Of a stretch of DNA of 64,000 nucleotides, positions 39,407 to 47,966 are shown in pieces (position 1 is the first letter of the stretch; each line of letters begins with the position of its first letter). The stretch is from an uncultured Succinivibrio sp. (GTDB lineage Bacteria; Pseudomonadota; Gammaproteobacteria; Enterobacterales; Succinivibrionaceae). The notes beneath the pieces were generated by a model. It was not told where the DNA came from. It was given only the letters and a program-made list of their open reading frames with translations, and did not search any database. The stretch is taken from the NCBI GenBank assembly GCA_900770725.1, contig CAAGLL010000090.1, positions 1 to 64,000 on the forward strand. The letters are read 5' to 3'. The translations under genes were made by a program, and so were the position numbers.

Positions 39407-40327
39407 GTGGGGCGCCAGACCAAGGGACACCTCATAGCGGGAATCGTGTTCGCGGTCGCCGTGGGCTTCGTGCTTTGGAACTTCAACTCGATCCTCACCT
39501 CGTTCCTCGAGAGCGGCAAGTCGCTCCCGGTGCGCTCCGTGCAGATAGACGGCGCGCTCACCCACATGACGCGCCGCGGGATCGCCGACACGGTGGGGCG
39601 CATCGCCGGCGGGCGCAACATCGCCGCGGTGGACGCCGCGCAGCTGCGCGAGGCGGTGCTCAGGAACCCCTGGGCCGACCGGGTGGTGGTGCGCAAGAAG
39701 ATGCCCGACACCATCATCGTCTCGGTGGTCGAGCATGTGCCTGCGGCGTACTGGAACGACCGCGGGCTCTACGATGCGCGCGCGCAGGCGGTGTTCTACC
39801 CAGACCTGCGCGGCTTCGCGGAGCCCCTGGTGCGGCTTGGCGCCTTCCGCGACAACCTCGCCCCCGACGTCTACCGCAGCGCGGTGGAGTTCATCAAGGC
39901 CCTGGACGGCAGCGGCATGCAGATGGTGGCGCTGTACCTTGACCAGGTAAGATGCTATACACTTACGCTGTCCGACGGGGTGCGCCTCATCCTGGGAAGG
40001 GGCCGCGAGCGCGCCTCCTACAGGCTCAAGCGCTTCGTCAGGGCGCTGCCCAGCGCCGGGATCGACCTCTCCGCGACCGAGTACGTCGACCTGCGCTACG
40101 ACGTGGGCTTCGCCGTCGGCCGCAAGAAGGATCCTGCCGAGCAGGATCAGCAGCCAGGCCAGGCAGGGCAGGCCGGAGAGCAGGATCAGCAAAAACCGCA
40201 GGACCAGCAGAAAGAGCAGAAAGTGCAGCGCGGCGCCGCCGCGGGCGGCGGAGTCCCCGCGCCCGTCCCGGCAGGGGCGCCTTTGCGTGCCGGAGGGAAG
40301 CAGAGTGTTCAAGATCTTCGGAAATGA
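39407..40327 (+). CDS. ftsQ: Cell division protein FtsQ with Gln-rich C-terminal tail (306 aa)
   Basis: FtsQ links FtsB/FtsL to the divisome. The cytoplasmic part is very short; the membrane helix lies at about 8-26; the POTRA domain begins at about residue 42 (VRSVQIDGALTHMTRRGI) and is followed by the beta domain. The last 65 residues form a Gln/Gly/Pro-rich tail (DQQPGQAGQAGEQDQQKPQ) not found in E. coli FtsQ. The start is GTG with AGGGGG 6 nt upstream. The last 23 bp overlap ftsA. An extended -10 element lies inside the gene. Confidence 0.93.
   Translation: MGRQTKGHLIAGIVFAVAVGFVLWNFNSILTSFLESGKSLPVRSVQIDGALTHMTRRGIADTVGRIAGGRNIAAVDAAQLREAVLRNPWADRVVVRKKMPDTIIVSVVEHVPAAYWNDRGLYDARAQAVFYPDLRGFAEPLVRLGAFRDNLAPDVYRSAVEFIKALDGSGMQMVALYLDQVRCYTLTLSDGVRLILGRGRERASYRLKRFVRALPSAGIDLSATEYVDLRYDVGFAVGRKKDPAEQDQQPGQAGQAGEQDQQKPQDQQKEQKVQRGAAAGGGVPAPVPAGAPLRAGGKQSVQDLRK
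39953..39961 (+). promoter_or_regulatory. Candidate promoter for ftsA inside ftsQ (extended -10)
   Basis: TGCTATACA fits the extended -10 consensus. The codons used across it (AGA, ACA, CTT) are rare in this window, as if the DNA were constrained. E. coli also has ftsA/ftsZ promoters inside ftsQ. Confidence 0.45.
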
Positions 40328-41693
40328 CGACAAGCGCCAGAAGCCGCAGGGTGCGCAGGGCGCCGCGGCCGGCGACGTGATATTCGCGCTGGACATCGGA
40401 TCCTCGAAGATAAGGCTGTGCGCAGGCCAGGTCGACGACCGCGGCAGCGTGACCGTGCTCGGCTACCTCGAGGAGTACTCCCACGGCGTCGGGCACGGGG
40501 CGGTGACCGACATCGGGGAGCTCAGCCACGTGCTCACCGGCATGGTCGACCGCTTCATCAACGCCTACAACTTCAACCTCAGAAGCTGCGTGGTCGGCGT
40601 TCCCGGCTGCTTCATCGAGTCGTGCAACGAGCAGGGCAGCTCGACGGTGCAGAACAGCATCGTCACCGAGGCCGACAAGGAGCGCGCCATCGAGAACGCG
40701 CGCGCGGCCGTGCACTTCTCCGAGTCCGACTTCGACATCATCCACACCATCCAGCAGAACTACATCACCGAGACCTCCGACGAGGTGCAGAACCCGGTGG
40801 GGCAGTACGCCAAGAGGCTGCAGGTCTCGGTGCACGTCATCGGGCTGCGCCGCGCCCACGAGATCAACGTGAGGAACGTGCTCTCGCAGCTGGGCGCCGA
40901 CTTCCGCGCCAGCAGCTTCGTCTACAGCGGCATCGCCGCGGCCGACTCGGTGCTCACCGAGGGCGAGAAGGAGATCGGCGTCTGCCTCATCGACATCGGC
41001 GGCGGCACGGTGAACGTGGCCGTCTACGACAACAAGCGCCTGAAGCTCTCCTTCGGCCTCGACGACGGCGGCAACACCATCACCGCCTCCATCGCCAGGA
41101 CCTTCGGGCTGCCGATGAGCGTGGCCGAGGAGCTCAAGATCAAGTTCGGCTCCGCCGATCCCCGCTACCTCACCGAGGAGGAGATCAACACCGCCGTGTC
41201 CTACCCCGGCGAGCCTGGCAACGAGGGATCGCGCCGCGACATCAGCACCCAGGTGCTCGCGCAGGTCATCTACAACAACCTGACCAACATCTTCAGGCTG
41301 GTGCAGGACCGCATCCAGGAGTTCGTCAACACCACGCCCGAGCGCTCCATCAACCTGGCGGCGGGCTTCGTGCTCACCGGCGGAGTGGCGATGACGCGCA
41401 ACATCGACAAGGTGCTCTTGAACGTCAACGCCGCCCAGCCCTTCGGCGGCTACCAGCAGGGCCAGAGCAGCGTGAAGATCCGCGTGGGCTCCTCGCGCGG
41501 GCTTGCCGGCATGGGGCAGCCTGAGATCCAGAAGATGGCCGCGCCAGACCGCGCCGTCTGCGTGGGGTTGCTGCGCCAGGGCTACAGCCAGAGGCTTCGG
41601 CAGATGACCGAGCAGAGCGCCCGCGAGGAGAAGGAAGGCGGGATCCGCAGCATCATGAGCAGGATCAGCAACTGGGCCAAGAGCGAGCTCTGA
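40305..41693 (+). CDS. ftsA: Cell division protein FtsA (462 aa)
   Basis: FtsA is the actin-like membrane tether of FtsZ. It has FALDIGSSKIRLCAG (phosphate 1 loop), the inserted 1C domain, IDIGGGTVNVAVY (phosphate 2), LTGGVAMT and a C-terminal amphipathic helix (IRSIMSRISNWAKSEL) that binds the membrane. The start is likely the GTG at 40305, with GGAGG 8 nt upstream; another GTG at 40287 is possible. It is longer than E. coli FtsA (420 aa), partly from an N-terminal segment. Confidence 0.96.
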   Translation: MFKIFGNDDKRQKPQGAQGAAAGDVIFALDIGSSKIRLCAGQVDDRGSVTVLGYLEEYSHGVGHGAVTDIGELSHVLTGMVDRFINAYNFNLRSCVVGVPGCFIESCNEQGSSTVQNSIVTEADKERAIENARAAVHFSESDFDIIHTIQQNYITETSDEVQNPVGQYAKRLQVSVHVIGLRRAHEINVRNVLSQLGADFRASSFVYSGIAAADSVLTEGEKEIGVCLIDIGGGTVNVAVYDNKRLKLSFGLDDGGNTITASIARTFGLPMSVAEELKIKFGSADPRYLTEEEINTAVSYPGEPGNEGSRRDISTQVLAQVIYNNLTNIFRLVQDRIQEFVNTTPERSINLAAGFVLTGGVAMTRNIDKVLLNVNAAQPFGGYQQGQSSVKIRVGSSRGLAGMGQPEIQKMAAPDRAVCVGLLRQGYSQRLRQMTEQSAREEKEGGIRSIMSRISNWAKSEL

Positions 41694-41799
41694 GGGCGGG
41701 CCGGCCAGGCTTCCGCCCTCTGGCTGGTTCAAATTGTCTTTTGGTGCACAATCAACGCAAAAGCGTGCGCGGGCGTGGGCATTTGTGCTATCCCATGCG

Positions 41800-41805
41800 T
41801 ATAAT
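41800..41805 (+). promoter_or_regulatory. -10 element of an ftsZ promoter
   Basis: An exact TATAAT lies 57 bp before ftsZ in the 168-bp ftsA-ftsZ gap; the -35 is not recognisable. A loose hairpin (AGGGCGG...CCGCCCT, 41693-41720) follows the ftsA stop. Confidence 0.5.
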
Positions 41806-41861
41806 GTGGAATCAAATCCATTAAAAGCCGCGCAGGATAGCTTTTTAAAGAGAGACAAAAA

Positions 41862-43220
41862 ATGAGTGATTTTCGAGTAGAGTCGGTATCAGACAGCTCC
41901 CCGGACCAGAACATCCAGCCGTCCAGCCACTGCAAGATCCGCGTCCTAGGGATCGGCGGCGGCGGCGGAAACGCGCTGCAGCACATGATCAACGAGAGCA
42001 TCTCGGGAGTCGAGTTCATCGCCATCAACACCGATTCGCAGGCCCTGCAGAAGACCAACGCGCAGTGCAAGGTCCAGATCGGCGTCAAGCTGACCGGCGG
42101 CCTCGGCGCCGGCTGCGACCCCAACAAGGGGCGCAAGGCCGCTGAGGAGAGCCGCGATGACGTCAAGAAGCTGCTCCAGGGCTCCGACATGGTGTTCATC
42201 ACCGCCGGCATGGGCGGCGGCACCGGCACCGGCGCGGCCCCGATCATCGCCGAGATCGCCCGCGAGACCGGCGCGCTGACCGTCGCCGTGGTGACCAAGC
42301 CATTCCGCTTCGAGGGCAAGCGCCACATGGTCAACGCCGAGTCGGGCATCACCGAGCTCTCCAAGCACGTCGATTCGCTCATCGTCATCGACAACGACAA
42401 GCTCCTGAAGAACTTGGGCGCAAACATCTCGATCATCAGCGCCTTCAACGAGGCCAACGACGTCCTGCTCAACGCGGTCAAGGGCATCACCGACTCGATC
42501 ACCCACGTCGGCTACATCAACCTCGACTTCGCCGACGTCCAGACCGTGATGCGCGGCCGCGGCCATGCCATGATCGGCAACGGCACCGGCAAGGGCGCCA
42601 ACTTCGTCGAGGACGCCGTCGAGCGCGCGATCCACTCCCCGCTCATCGAGCCGGTGGACATCTCCTCGGCAGCGGGATTGCTCGTGAACGTCCGCACCAA
42701 CCCGAACTTCCCGATCTCCAAGTGGACCGACGTGATGTCGGCTGTCCAGGCCTACGCCGACGAGGAGGCCGACTGCAAGTTCGGCCTGATCTTCGACGAC
42801 GGGCTTGCCGAGGACGAGATCTCCATCACCATCCTCATCACTGGCATCAGCGCCTCGGACAGCAACCCGCAGGAGAACGCCGCCCGCACCGGCCGCTCCA
42901 ACGAGCTCTCCCGCGCCGACATCGAGAAGATCAACCAGAACGGCTTCTTCAACACCATGACCTCGCGCGGCATCGGCCAGGCGCAGAGGCCCCAGGGCGT
43001 GATCCAGCCGCAGCCCTCCAAGTCGCCGTTCACCGTCGGCGTCCAGCAGGGCCGCATCGAGAATGTCGATCTCGGCAACACCTCGATCCCATCTGCGATG
43101 GGCTTCACCGCCCAGGGCGAGCCCCAGCAGCCCACCGAGCTGCCGGTCGGCGGCGCCAAGAGCGATGACGATTCGGGGCTGTGGGATCTCCCGCCGATCA
43201 TCCGCAACAAGTCGGAATAA
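41862..43220 (+). CDS. ftsZ: Cell division GTPase FtsZ (452 aa)
   Basis: FtsZ is the tubulin-like GTPase of the Z-ring. It has GIGGGGGNALQHM near the N-terminus, the tubulin signature GGGTGTG and the NVDFADVQTVM-type region (NLDFADVQTVMRGRGHAMIG). A variable linker of about 115 residues leads to the C-terminal peptide WDLPPIIRNK, which binds FtsA and ZipA. It is longer than E. coli FtsZ (383 aa) because of the linker and an N-terminal extension of about 20 residues. Confidence 0.98.
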   Translation: MSDFRVESVSDSSPDQNIQPSSHCKIRVLGIGGGGGNALQHMINESISGVEFIAINTDSQALQKTNAQCKVQIGVKLTGGLGAGCDPNKGRKAAEESRDDVKKLLQGSDMVFITAGMGGGTGTGAAPIIAEIARETGALTVAVVTKPFRFEGKRHMVNAESGITELSKHVDSLIVIDNDKLLKNLGANISIISAFNEANDVLLNAVKGITDSITHVGYINLDFADVQTVMRGRGHAMIGNGTGKGANFVEDAVERAIHSPLIEPVDISSAAGLLVNVRTNPNFPISKWTDVMSAVQAYADEEADCKFGLIFDDGLAEDEISITILITGISASDSNPQENAARTGRSNELSRADIEKINQNGFFNTMTSRGIGQAQRPQGVIQPQPSKSPFTVGVQQGRIENVDLGNTSIPSAMGFTAQGEPQQPTELPVGGAKSDDDSGLWDLPPIIRNKSE

Positions 43221-43228
43221 CCCATGAT

Positions 43229-43248
43229 CCAGGGCCTTGATGCCCTGG
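43229..43248 (+). terminator. Hairpin after ftsZ
   Basis: A 7-bp stem CCAGGGC/GCCCTGG with a 6-nt loop lies 9 bp after the stop and ends in TTCATTG; weak. The following 165 bp before lpxC hold a TATCAT (43301-43306) that may be its -10. Confidence 0.4.
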
Positions 43249-43413
43249 TTCATTGCACAGTGCAAGGCCTTCTGCATGCAAAAAGCAGGAGGCCTTCGCG
43301 TATCATGGAGAATGCCTTAAAAGCGGCTTTGCTAAGTCTGCGCTGTGCCGCAGGCGCAAAAGTCGTGTTAGGATCCCTGCGGATTTGCACAGCATGGAGG
43401 CTTGAGCTTTCAC

Positions 43414-44340
43414 ATGGTCAGACAGAGAACCCTTGAGAAGCCGGTCAGCGTGGTCGGCATCGGGCTGCATTCAGGCGCCAAGGTCAAGGCAGTGTTTTCA
43501 CCCGCGCCTGCGGGCACGGGCGTCGTCTACACCCGCACCGATCTCGATCCGCATGTCTCCATCAAGTGCTCTGCGGACAACGTCCGCGACACCCAGCTGA
43601 GCACCACGCTGGTGAGCCCCGACGGCGTGAGGATCTCCACGGTCGAGCACCTGACCGCGGCGCTGTGCGCCCTGGGCATCGACAACCTGCACGTCGAGGT
43701 CAACGCCCCCGAGGTGCCGGTTATGGACGGCTCGTCGCAGCCTTTCCTCTACCTGCTCTCCCGCGCCGGGATCCGCGAGCTCGACGCCCCCAAGGAGTTC
43801 ATCAAGGTCGTGCGCAAGGTGCGCGTCGAGGACGGCGACAAGTGGGCCGAGCTCACTCCGGCCGCCGGCCTCCTCATGGATCTCACCATCAGCTTCAAGC
43901 ACCCGGCGATGGATCCTGCGATGCAGCACTTCGCCTACCGCTTCTCAGGCCAGGCCTTCTCAGAGCAGGTCTCCCGCGCCCGCACCTTCTGCTTCATGAA
44001 GGACGTCGAGTACATGCACTCGCACCACCTGGCGCTGGGCGGCTCGCTTGAGAACGCCGTGGTGATGGACGACTACCGCGTGGTGAACCCCGAGGGGCTG
44101 CGCTACCCCGACGAGTTCGTCAAGCACAAGATGCTCGACGCCACCGGCGACCTCTACATGAGCGGCCACACCATCCTCGGCCAGTTCCGCGCCTACAAGA
44201 CCGGGCACGCGCTCAACAACATGCTCCTGCGCACGCTGCTTGCCGATCCTGCCAACTACGAGCTGGCCACCTTCGCGCACGAGCGCTCGGTGGGCGTCGA
44301 GTACCTCGGCGCCAGGCACGCAGCCCCGCTGCAGGCCTGA
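43414..44340 (+). CDS. lpxC: UDP-3-O-acyl-GlcNAc deacetylase LpxC (308 aa)
   Basis: LpxC performs the committed step of lipid A synthesis and is a zinc amidase. The zinc ligands are the His in VEHLTAAL and the His/Asp of KHKMLDATGDL; the catalytic His is in YKTGHALNN. The ATG at 43414 aligns with known LpxC starts (MVRQRTL); a TTG at 43402 lies too close to GGAGG. It closes the dcw block; ampD follows 2 bp later instead of secM-secA as in E. coli. Confidence 0.98.
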   Translation: MVRQRTLEKPVSVVGIGLHSGAKVKAVFSPAPAGTGVVYTRTDLDPHVSIKCSADNVRDTQLSTTLVSPDGVRISTVEHLTAALCALGIDNLHVEVNAPEVPVMDGSSQPFLYLLSRAGIRELDAPKEFIKVVRKVRVEDGDKWAELTPAAGLLMDLTISFKHPAMDPAMQHFAYRFSGQAFSEQVSRARTFCFMKDVEYMHSHHLALGGSLENAVVMDDYRVVNPEGLRYPDEFVKHKMLDATGDLYMSGHTILGQFRAYKTGHALNNMLLRTLLADPANYELATFAHERSVGVEYLGARHAAPLQA

Positions 44341-44342
44341 TC

Positions 44343-44885
44343 TTGCCTATAAGGGAGGACGGCTGGCTTGAAGGAGCCCGCATCGTCCCCACATCCTGGT
44401 TCGACTCCCGCCCCGAGGGGGCGGAAGTCTCGCTCATTGTCATCCACTACATCTCGCTGCCGCCAAACTCCTTCGGCGGCGGCTTTGTGGACAAGCTCTT
44501 CACGGGCAGGATCGACCCCAGCGCCCACCCCTACTTCAAGGCCCTCGCGGGCTTCAAGTGCTCGACGCACTTCTTCATCGACCGCTGGGGGAGGGTGACC
44601 CAGTACGTCTCGTGCAACGATCGCGCATGGCACGCCGGGAGATCCTCCTATCATGGTCACAAAGAGTGCAACGACTACAGCGTCGGGATCGAGCTTGAGG
44701 GATGCTCATGGTGTGCATACACTTCCGAGCAGTACGGAAGCCTGATCCCGCTGATCGCCGATCTGAGGGCCCGCTATCCCGCGATCGGAGAGAACATCGC
44801 AGGCCACAGCGACGTGGCCCCCGGCCGCAAGCAGGATCCGGGTCCTTGGTTCGACTGGGACCGGGTGCGCGCATCGCTGCGCTGA
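44343..44885 (+). CDS. ampD: 1,6-anhydro-N-acetylmuramyl-L-alanine amidase AmpD (180 aa)
   Basis: AmpD is the cytosolic zinc amidase that cuts recycled anhydro-muropeptides. Zinc ligands: His in VIHYISLPP, then His and Asp in GHSDVAPGRKQDPGP. The match to E. coli AmpD is close along the whole chain (FVDKLFTGRIDP, DRAWHAGRSSYHG, CNDYSVGIELEG). The start is TTG, 2 bp after lpxC, with little ribosome binding site, suggesting translational coupling. AmpD activity lowers the muropeptides that induce AmpC-type regulation. Confidence 0.95.
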   Translation: MPIREDGWLEGARIVPTSWFDSRPEGAEVSLIVIHYISLPPNSFGGGFVDKLFTGRIDPSAHPYFKALAGFKCSTHFFIDRWGRVTQYVSCNDRAWHAGRSSYHGHKECNDYSVGIELEGCSWCAYTSEQYGSLIPLIADLRARYPAIGENIAGHSDVAPGRKQDPGPWFDWDRVRASLR

Positions 44886-44928
44886 CTTCCTTTTCACACA
44901 TGCAATTTGAACGCAACAGGGGATAACC

Positions 44929-47481
44929 ATGCCTTCGTATCTGAAAGACTACTTTGCCATGAAGCAAGCGCGCGAGGCCCTGGGCATTCCGCCCTTGGCA
45001 TTGAACGAGGCGCAGGTGCAGGAGCTGTGCTCGCTGCTCCAAAACCCGCCTGCGGGCAGCGCCGAGGAGCTGCGCAGCCTGCTTGAAAACCGCGTGAACC
45101 CGGGCGTCGACGCCTCATCGAAGGTCAAGGCCGACTTCCTCTATGAGATAGCCTCAGGCAAGGCAGCGTCCCCGGCCATCAGCCCCGAGGATGCCGTGGC
45201 CATATTGGGCGGCATGAAGGGCGGCTACAACGTCTCAAAGCTCGTCGCGCTCTTGGACGGCCCGCTGGCGCAGCAGGCGCGCGCGGCGCTCTGCGGCACG
45301 CTGCTCGTCTACGACGCCTTCGACGACGTGGCAAAGCTTGCAGAAAAGGGCGTCGAGGCGGCCAAGGGACTGCTCTCCGACTGGGCCGAGGCCAGGTGGT
45401 TCTCCTCAAGGCCGGTGCTCGACAAGTCCATCACCCTCACCGTGTTCAAGGTCCCAGGGGAGATCAACACCGATGACTTCTCCCCGGCCCCCGACGCCTG
45501 GTCGCGCCCGGACATCCCGCTGCACGCCCGCGCCATGTTCAAGATGGCCCGCCCGGGCCTCGAGCCCGACGAGCCGGGCGCCGTGGGGCCGCTGAGCCTG
45601 ATTGCCAAGCTCAAGTCAAAGGGCTTCCCGCTGCTCTTTGCAGGCGACGTCGTGGGCACTGGCTCGTCGCGCAAGAGCGCGGCCAACTCGCTCATCTGGC
45701 ACATCGGCCGCGACATCCCGGGAGTTCCGAACAAGCGCGAGGGCGGCTTCGTCGCAGGCGGCAAGATCGCCCCGATCTTCTACACCACGCTCGAGGACTC
45801 AGGCGCGCTGCCCATAGAGGCTGACGTCTCAAGGCTCAACCTAGGCGACGTCGTCGACCTCAACGTCTACGACGGCACCATCACCTCCCATGGGACGGGC
45901 GAGGTGCTCTGCCGCTTCGCGCTCAAGACCCCGACGCTCCTGGACGAGGTGCGCGCAGGCGGCCGCATCAGCCTCATCATCGGCAAGGCGCTCACGAAGA
46001 AGGCGCGTGAGGCCCTGGGCATGGGTCAGAGCACGGCCTTTGCCAAGCCGCGCGAGGTCAAAGGCGAGGGCGGGTTCACCCGCGCCCAGAAGATCGTGGG
46101 CCGCGCCTGCGGCATTGAGGGCGTGCGCCCTGGGCAGTACGTCGATGTGAGGATCACCACCGTGGGCTCCCAGGACACCACCGGCCCGATGACCCGCGAC
46201 GAGCTTTCCGATCTCGCCTGCCTCAAGTTCCAGGCGCCGCTGGTGATGCAGTCGTTCTGCCACACCGCGGCCTACCCGCGCAAGGTCGACGTCAGGACCC
46301 ACAAGACGCTGCCGCAGTTCTTCCAAAGCCGCGGCGGCGTGGCGCTGCACCCGGGCGACGGCGTGATCCACTCCTGGCTCAACCGCATGTGCCTGCCCGA
46401 CACCGTGGGCACCGGCGGCGACTCGCACACCAGGATGCCGCTTGGCATCTCCTTCCCGGCAGGCTCGGGCCTCGTGGCCTTCGCCGCGGCGACCGGCAGC
46501 ATGCCGCTTGACATGCCCGAGTCGGTGCTCGTGAGGTTCACGGGCAAGAGGAGAGCAGGGATCACGCTTCGCGATCTCGTGCACGCCATCCCGTACTTTG
46601 CGATCAAGCGCGGGCTGCTCACCGTTCCCAAGAAGAACAAGGTCAACGTGTTCTCAGGCAGGATCCTCGAGATCGAGGGGCTTGAGGATCTGAGCGTCGA
46701 GCACGCCTTCGAGCTTGCCGACGCCTCGGCTGAGCGCTCGGCCGCAGCCTGCTCGGTTAGGCTCTCAAAGAAGAGCGTCTCCGCCTACCTGCGCTCGAAC
46801 ATCGCGCTGCTCGAGTCGATGATCCGCGAGGGCTATGAGAGCGCGCAGGCGCTTCAGGCCAGGATCGGGGCGATGAAGGCCTGGCTTGCCAAGCCCGAGC
46901 TCATCGAGGCCGATCCTGATTGCAAGTACGCGGCGGTGCTCGAGATCGACTGCTCTGAGATCAAGGAGCCCATAGTCTGCTGCCCCAACGATCCTGACGA
47001 CGCCAGGCTCCTCTCCGAGGTCGCCGGCACCAAGATCGACGAGGTGTTCATCGGATCGTGCATGACCAACATCGGGCACTACCGCGCCGCCGCGGCGATC
47101 CTGGACGGCATGAAGGCCGAGGCCCCGGCAAGGCTGTGGATGGCCCCGCCTACGCGCATGGACCGCGCCGAGCTCTCAGACGAGGGGCTCTTCCCGATCT
47201 TCTGCAAGGCCGGCGCGAGGATCGAGATCCCAGGCTGCTCGCTGTGCATGGGCAACCAGGCCAGGGTGCGCGACAACGCCACCGTGATCTCGACCTCGAC
47301 CAGGAACTTCCCAAACCGCCTGGGCAACGGCGCCAACTGCTACTTAGGCTCAGCCGAGCTTGCCGCCGTCGCAGCCAAGATAGGAGCGCTGCCTACCCCC
47401 GAGGAGTACTTCAAGGAGGCCTCCTGCCTTGAGGGCCGCGAGAGCGAGATCTACAAGCTCCTGGACTTCAGCCGAAAGTGA
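44929..47481 (+). CDS. acnB: Aconitate hydratase B (850 aa)
   Basis: AcnB interconverts citrate and isocitrate with a [4Fe-4S] cluster and, as apo-enzyme, can bind mRNA. It has the AcnB order: N-terminal HEAT-like domain (1-160), swivel domain, then catalytic domains. The cluster cysteines lie in GSCMTNIGH and CSLCMGNQARV near the C-terminus. The length is close to E. coli AcnB (865 aa). GGGG lies before the ATG. Two terminator hairpins follow. Confidence 0.98.
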   Translation: MPSYLKDYFAMKQAREALGIPPLALNEAQVQELCSLLQNPPAGSAEELRSLLENRVNPGVDASSKVKADFLYEIASGKAASPAISPEDAVAILGGMKGGYNVSKLVALLDGPLAQQARAALCGTLLVYDAFDDVAKLAEKGVEAAKGLLSDWAEARWFSSRPVLDKSITLTVFKVPGEINTDDFSPAPDAWSRPDIPLHARAMFKMARPGLEPDEPGAVGPLSLIAKLKSKGFPLLFAGDVVGTGSSRKSAANSLIWHIGRDIPGVPNKREGGFVAGGKIAPIFYTTLEDSGALPIEADVSRLNLGDVVDLNVYDGTITSHGTGEVLCRFALKTPTLLDEVRAGGRISLIIGKALTKKAREALGMGQSTAFAKPREVKGEGGFTRAQKIVGRACGIEGVRPGQYVDVRITTVGSQDTTGPMTRDELSDLACLKFQAPLVMQSFCHTAAYPRKVDVRTHKTLPQFFQSRGGVALHPGDGVIHSWLNRMCLPDTVGTGGDSHTRMPLGISFPAGSGLVAFAAATGSMPLDMPESVLVRFTGKRRAGITLRDLVHAIPYFAIKRGLLTVPKKNKVNVFSGRILEIEGLEDLSVEHAFELADASAERSAAACSVRLSKKSVSAYLRSNIALLESMIREGYESAQALQARIGAMKAWLAKPELIEADPDCKYAAVLEIDCSEIKEPIVCCPNDPDDARLLSEVAGTKIDEVFIGSCMTNIGHYRAAAAILDGMKAEAPARLWMAPPTRMDRAELSDEGLFPIFCKAGARIEIPGCSLCMGNQARVRDNATVISTSTRNFPNRLGNGANCYLGSAELAAVAAKIGALPTPEEYFKEASCLEGRESEIYKLLDFSRK

Positions 47482-47492
47482 TTGTGTGAAAA

Positions 47493-47551
47493 CCTTGAAG
47501 GGGCGTCGCCCCTTCAAGGCAAGGCCCTGCCTGCGCGCAGGGCTTTTTTGC
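47493..47551 (+). terminator. Double terminator after acnB
   Basis: First a 12-bp perfect stem (47493-47504 with 47508-47519, 3-nt loop), then GCCCTGC/GCAGGGC (47525-47544 region) followed by TTTTTT. The second is a full rho-independent terminator. Confidence 0.85.
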
Positions 47552-47719
47552 CTTCAGGATGCGGATTTTTATCATCTGCGGCAGGTAGCGCGGCGGCCTT
47601 TTTCAGACAGCATCTTGGAAAGTGCCGCAAATGCGGCGATTTTTCCTTGCCGATGTTAAATTCATGTATGTTTGTCAAATGCTTGCATCGCCGAGGCGGG
47701 GATCGCTTGAAGGCTTAGA

Positions 47720-47728
47720 TGCTATAAT
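47720..47728 (+). promoter_or_regulatory. Promoter of mdh (perfect extended -10)
   Basis: TGCTATAAT matches the extended -10 consensus TGnTATAAT exactly. It starts a leader of about 230 nt before mdh, or a separate small RNA. Confidence 0.65.
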
Positions 47729-47734
47729 GCCCAT

Positions 47735-47966
47735 CGTTTAAAGACGAAGGGCAAGACATGCCCGGATTGCCTCCCCAAGCCGCCTAGTGCGGGGCAGAAG
47801 CCGGAGGAACCAACCAGAGTCCGGTATCAGGATCGCTGGCGATCTCCCACATTTGCGCGGGGAAGGATGTCAAAATTAGGAATCGTCCCGCTCCCGTGGC
47901 GCGCGCGATGCGCACAAGCCTCAGGGCTGCGGTTTTTGTCAAAAGAATCTTTCATAGGAGTCATTC
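47735..47966 (+). other. Long structured leader of mdh or small RNA, unassigned
   Basis: Between the promoter and mdh there is no gene. Short stems are visible: GGGCA/TGCCC (47750-47764), CCGC/GCGG (around 47781-47793), GCCGGA...TCCGGT (around 47800-47826) and GATCG-CTGG-CGATC (47830-47844). GGA triplets are frequent, one in the context GAAGGATGT (near 47862) that resembles a CsrA site. I could not match it to a known riboswitch. TAGGAG (47956) is the mdh ribosome binding site. Confidence 0.4.

Noticed and set aside
47735..47966. Known riboswitch classes (FMN, cobalamin, glycine, SAH, c-di-GMP), 4.5S RNA or 6S RNA in the mdh leader
   Set aside because: The conserved cores of these RNAs were looked for and not found.
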